From Cladosporium sp. IMV 00045 (taxonomy: Eukaryota > Ascomycota > Dothideomycetes > Cladosporiales > Cladosporiaceae), in contig MSJI02000612.1 in assembly GCA_001931905.2 (NCBI GenBank), forward strand, positions 1 through 19,441: DNA of 19,441 bases, written 5' to 3'. The notes beneath the pieces are model-generated. The model made no database searches and was not told where the DNA came from. It saw only the letters and a list, made by a program, of their open reading frames with translations. The position numbers and the translations under genes are program-made. The first letter of the stretch is position 1, and each line of letters starts with the position of its first letter. Below are positions 17,274-19,441 of this stretch, in pieces.

Positions 17274-17590
17274 CTGTTGGAGGGTTAGTTATCAAAAGGC
17301 TTGAAGACTATCTCGAGGAGACAGGATGCTGGGCATTTTGATTGCTGAGAACTGCTGAGAATTGGTGGGCTGGTGTTTCCACCAGCTTCATGGAGAACCT
17401 GATCACAAGCCTGAGAGGTTCGGCTTTAATTGCATACCAACCTCATGTCACACCACATCCCCGGTCGAAATCTCCAGTCCATGCTTCACAGATCTCGCAG
17501 CAGGCAAGTTATGTATGTATGTAGGGAGTACCCCATCGGCTGCACTCAACCGAGCAGTCCTTCCTGCGCACTGCGTCAAGTGCGTCATGG

Positions 17591-17620
17591 AGCAGCCAGT
17601 AGCCAGCAGCCAGCAGTAGC
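17591..17620. repeat. Imperfect AGCC/AGC low-complexity patch
   Basis: Thirty bases are made almost entirely of AGC, AGCC and AGT words. It is a short microsatellite-like patch with no coding role that I can support. Confidence 0.5.
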
Positions 17621-19266
17621 AACATGAAGCTCACGATTCCTCGTAGCATTCATGTGCATACTTTGCCCCCCATTCGGTACGTACAGGTCGGTAGCACAGA
17701 CATGTGCTTCACTCAACGGTACGTAACTTACGACGAGGAAGTATTTACATCTCTCGTTCCTTCTTCCCGCATGGCACATGCTGTGGACAATGCTGGACCT
17801 ATATGTGACTATTAGCTTCCGACTCTGGGATCCTGCGAAGCGAGATGCAAGGGTTCTCTGTCCCAAGAGATCTCTGCCTTTTATGCCCTGCGCCCTCCTC
17901 ATCAAACCCTGCTTTCGTTGCTTCAGCATCCCACGCACGCCGCGCTGCTTCTCCGCATTTGGTTGCAAGGGGTTTGATTTTTTGATGACTATCGAACAGG
18001 GGATGGATATTATTGTCTGAGAATGATTATGGTCATTCATGGCATGACGGCTCGTGTATATGAATTGGTCTGCATGACTTGGGACGAACCCGCTGGTCTG
18101 GCTTGGACAGGTTGCGAAATAATAATAATGCGGGTCGATGGTTCCACAGGTTCAATGAAGTGATGTGCCGTGTCTTGTGTAGCATGTTGAACAGTGGATT
18201 GTTTTGAGTTCATTCCCATCTAGGGCTTGGGCATGAGATGAGTGGTGGTGCTTGGGGGTTTGGATAATCATAACGGCATGGCCAGCCATTTTATCCCGTG
18301 GGTCGTGGGATATCATCCGTTCTTGGGGAAGTCATCTCCATGTCTGATTTGTATATCCGACCAATGCATGTGTCGATCTTCGTCACGGCGTCCCTAGCTG
18401 GCACCAAGAGTGAGGGCGGGCTTGAAGGTTATCGTCGGTGGAGCGTGGCGTGCGTGGGAGGGTAGGGTAGTACTGTACAGTCTGTGCCCTTTGCTCAAAT
18501 GCTCTCATCATACCATTTCCATTTGCCGAGTGAGGGCATGTGCTCAACAAAGATCCCACCCAGCCTCCGGGCGATTGCGTACTTTTTGCCTAGCATGATT
18601 CAAAGGCTGACTGAAGTCTTTTCCTCGAACGGCTTTTTGGGCCTTGTGCCGGCGATAAGTGGGCTGCACTGCATGATGCACTGCTGATCACCGAAGCATC
18701 GTGTGCAGTAAACTCGCACTCACAGCAAGCATATGCACTCGACGTGCGGTCTCCGGCCGCAGCGTAACACACCCAAAGCAGGCTGGAGGCTATGGAGTGC
18801 AGTACAGTACATGCCATCTTGCATTTGCGTGAATCCGCTTGCGGCAGAGAGGCGCGCAGACGATCCTTCCATTGATTGCAAGATTGCCTCAAACTCAGCT
18901 TGCCTTTTTGCAACCTTGTTACCTTGGACACACCTCAGAGGTGCCGTGAGTCTTCCTCTCATTCTTGCAATAGTGCATCCATCACTCGCTCACTAATACA
19001 ACCACAACCTACCCACCAACCCACATAGCCACCCTAAAACTGCCCACATCATGTTCGGCCGCGTGCGCCAATAGTCAGATATAGTAATCGGTATATGGGT
19101 ACACCGCTGGGCATGTGATGACCAGAGTGCCGTTTTTCTCCGCAAACTAAGATCTATCCAATGCCGCGATTCAGTTCGGCACCCTCGACGGAGACAACCA
19201 CCACGGTCCAGTGGGGCTGACGGCCGTCTGGCAGCCTTCTAAGCCTGTGTCCTTCTTCCGCTCTGA

Positions 19267-19441
19267 AAAGACGCATACGCCACCGCCTTCTTCCTCGCCG
19301 GTCTAGCCCACGGCACACTACCACTGCTGCTTGCTGCTGCACGCTCGACCAAACTCCGAGCTGACGGGACTTCGACACGCGCAGCTCTCTCATCCTCACT
19401 CACATCAGGCCGAACGACTTGGGTAGGATGTGGGGTCGACG
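19267..19441 (+). other. Open coding-like frame at the right edge, possibly an internal exon
   Basis: After a TGA at 19264-19266 one plus-strand frame stays open for 58 codons to the window end. It includes a hydrophobic run (AYATAFFLAGLAHGTLPLLL), and C-rich third positions in its first half suggest coding. There is no ATG, so it would need an upstream exon; the nearest acceptor is a weak AAAG at 19267-19270. I do not recognise the peptide. A minus-strand frame (19154-19399) overlaps it and cannot be excluded. Confidence 0.2.

Larger units (their letters stand above)
16106..19441. other. 3.3-kb region without an identifiable gene
   Basis: I find no recognisable protein domain on either strand. 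The start should hold the MAK32-like 3' UTR. Simple-sequence patches are CCTG repeats (16826-16838), TATG repeats (17510-17523) and an AGCC/AGC patch (17591-17620). CGGTACGTA occurs twice, at 17675-17683 and 17717-17725. About 18960-19050 is CA-rich like a fungal 5' leader, but the only ATG nearby (19051) meets a stop after seven codons. Tentative coding pieces are listed separately at 17062-17273 and 19267-19441. Confidence 0.5.

Noticed and set aside
17509..17625. 38-codon minus-strand frame starting MLLLLAAGYWLL, signal-peptide-like, with two Cys
   Set aside because: The hydrophobic start comes from translating the AGC/AGCC microsatellite, and no good splice donor joins it to the candidate exon at 17062-17273. 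It is tempting as a small secreted protein but unsupported.
17585..18040. 151-codon minus-strand frame
   Set aside because: No domain, erratic composition and no splice or promoter context.
1..19441. Gene cluster, CRISPR, transposon or defence system
   Set aside because: No regularly spaced repeats, transposase or integrase frames, terminal repeats or functionally linked gene set were found. The genes are unrelated housekeeping and signalling genes in alternating orientation.

Overview
The window reads as nuclear DNA of a filamentous ascomycete (Pezizomycotina), most likely a Dothideomycete; the class assignment is inference. The evidence is a palI/RIM9-type pH-sensing gene, a fungal C4-type annexin, fungal SLD2 and MAK32 homologues, short introns (54-96 bases, one of 201) with GTRNGY-type donors and CTAAC/CTGAC branch sites, and kilobase-scale intergenic gaps. 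No mobile element, CRISPR array, rRNA or convincing tRNA was seen.

Layout. Bases 303 to <1 (minus) hold the 5' end of an aquaporin gene, cut by the window edge. It shares a 941-base divergent promoter with ADE1 (plus, 1245-2486, four exons, SAICAR synthetase of purine synthesis). ADE1 converges on a NIF3-like gene (minus, 2561-3820) with only 74 bases between the stop codons. After a 1.3-kb gap comes palI/RIM9 (minus, 5147-7780, three exons), a four-pass membrane protein of the ambient-pH signalling complex with a very long cytosolic tail. A 2.5-kb divergent promoter region separates it from an annexin gene (plus, 10291-12507, two exons). The annexin gene converges with the single-exon SLD2 replication-initiation gene (minus, 13029-14369). 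SLD2 shares a 659-base divergent promoter with a MAK32-like pfkB-family kinase gene (plus, 15029-16105, two exons).

The last 3.3 kb (16106-19441) has no gene I can name. It contains a plausible minus-strand terminal exon (17062-17273) and an open, coding-like frame running off the right edge (19267-19441), both tentative.

The genes do not form a pathway or cluster. They are ordinary housekeeping and signalling genes in alternating orientation. I did not find a convincing undescribed system. The items most worth a second look are the frame-preserving, stop-free annexin intron, the Asn in place of the usual catalytic Asp in the MAK32-like kinase, the RGG/GYG-repeat tail of PalI, the reduced metal-site motif of the NIF3-like protein, and a hairpin carrying two ACGCG cores upstream of SLD2.
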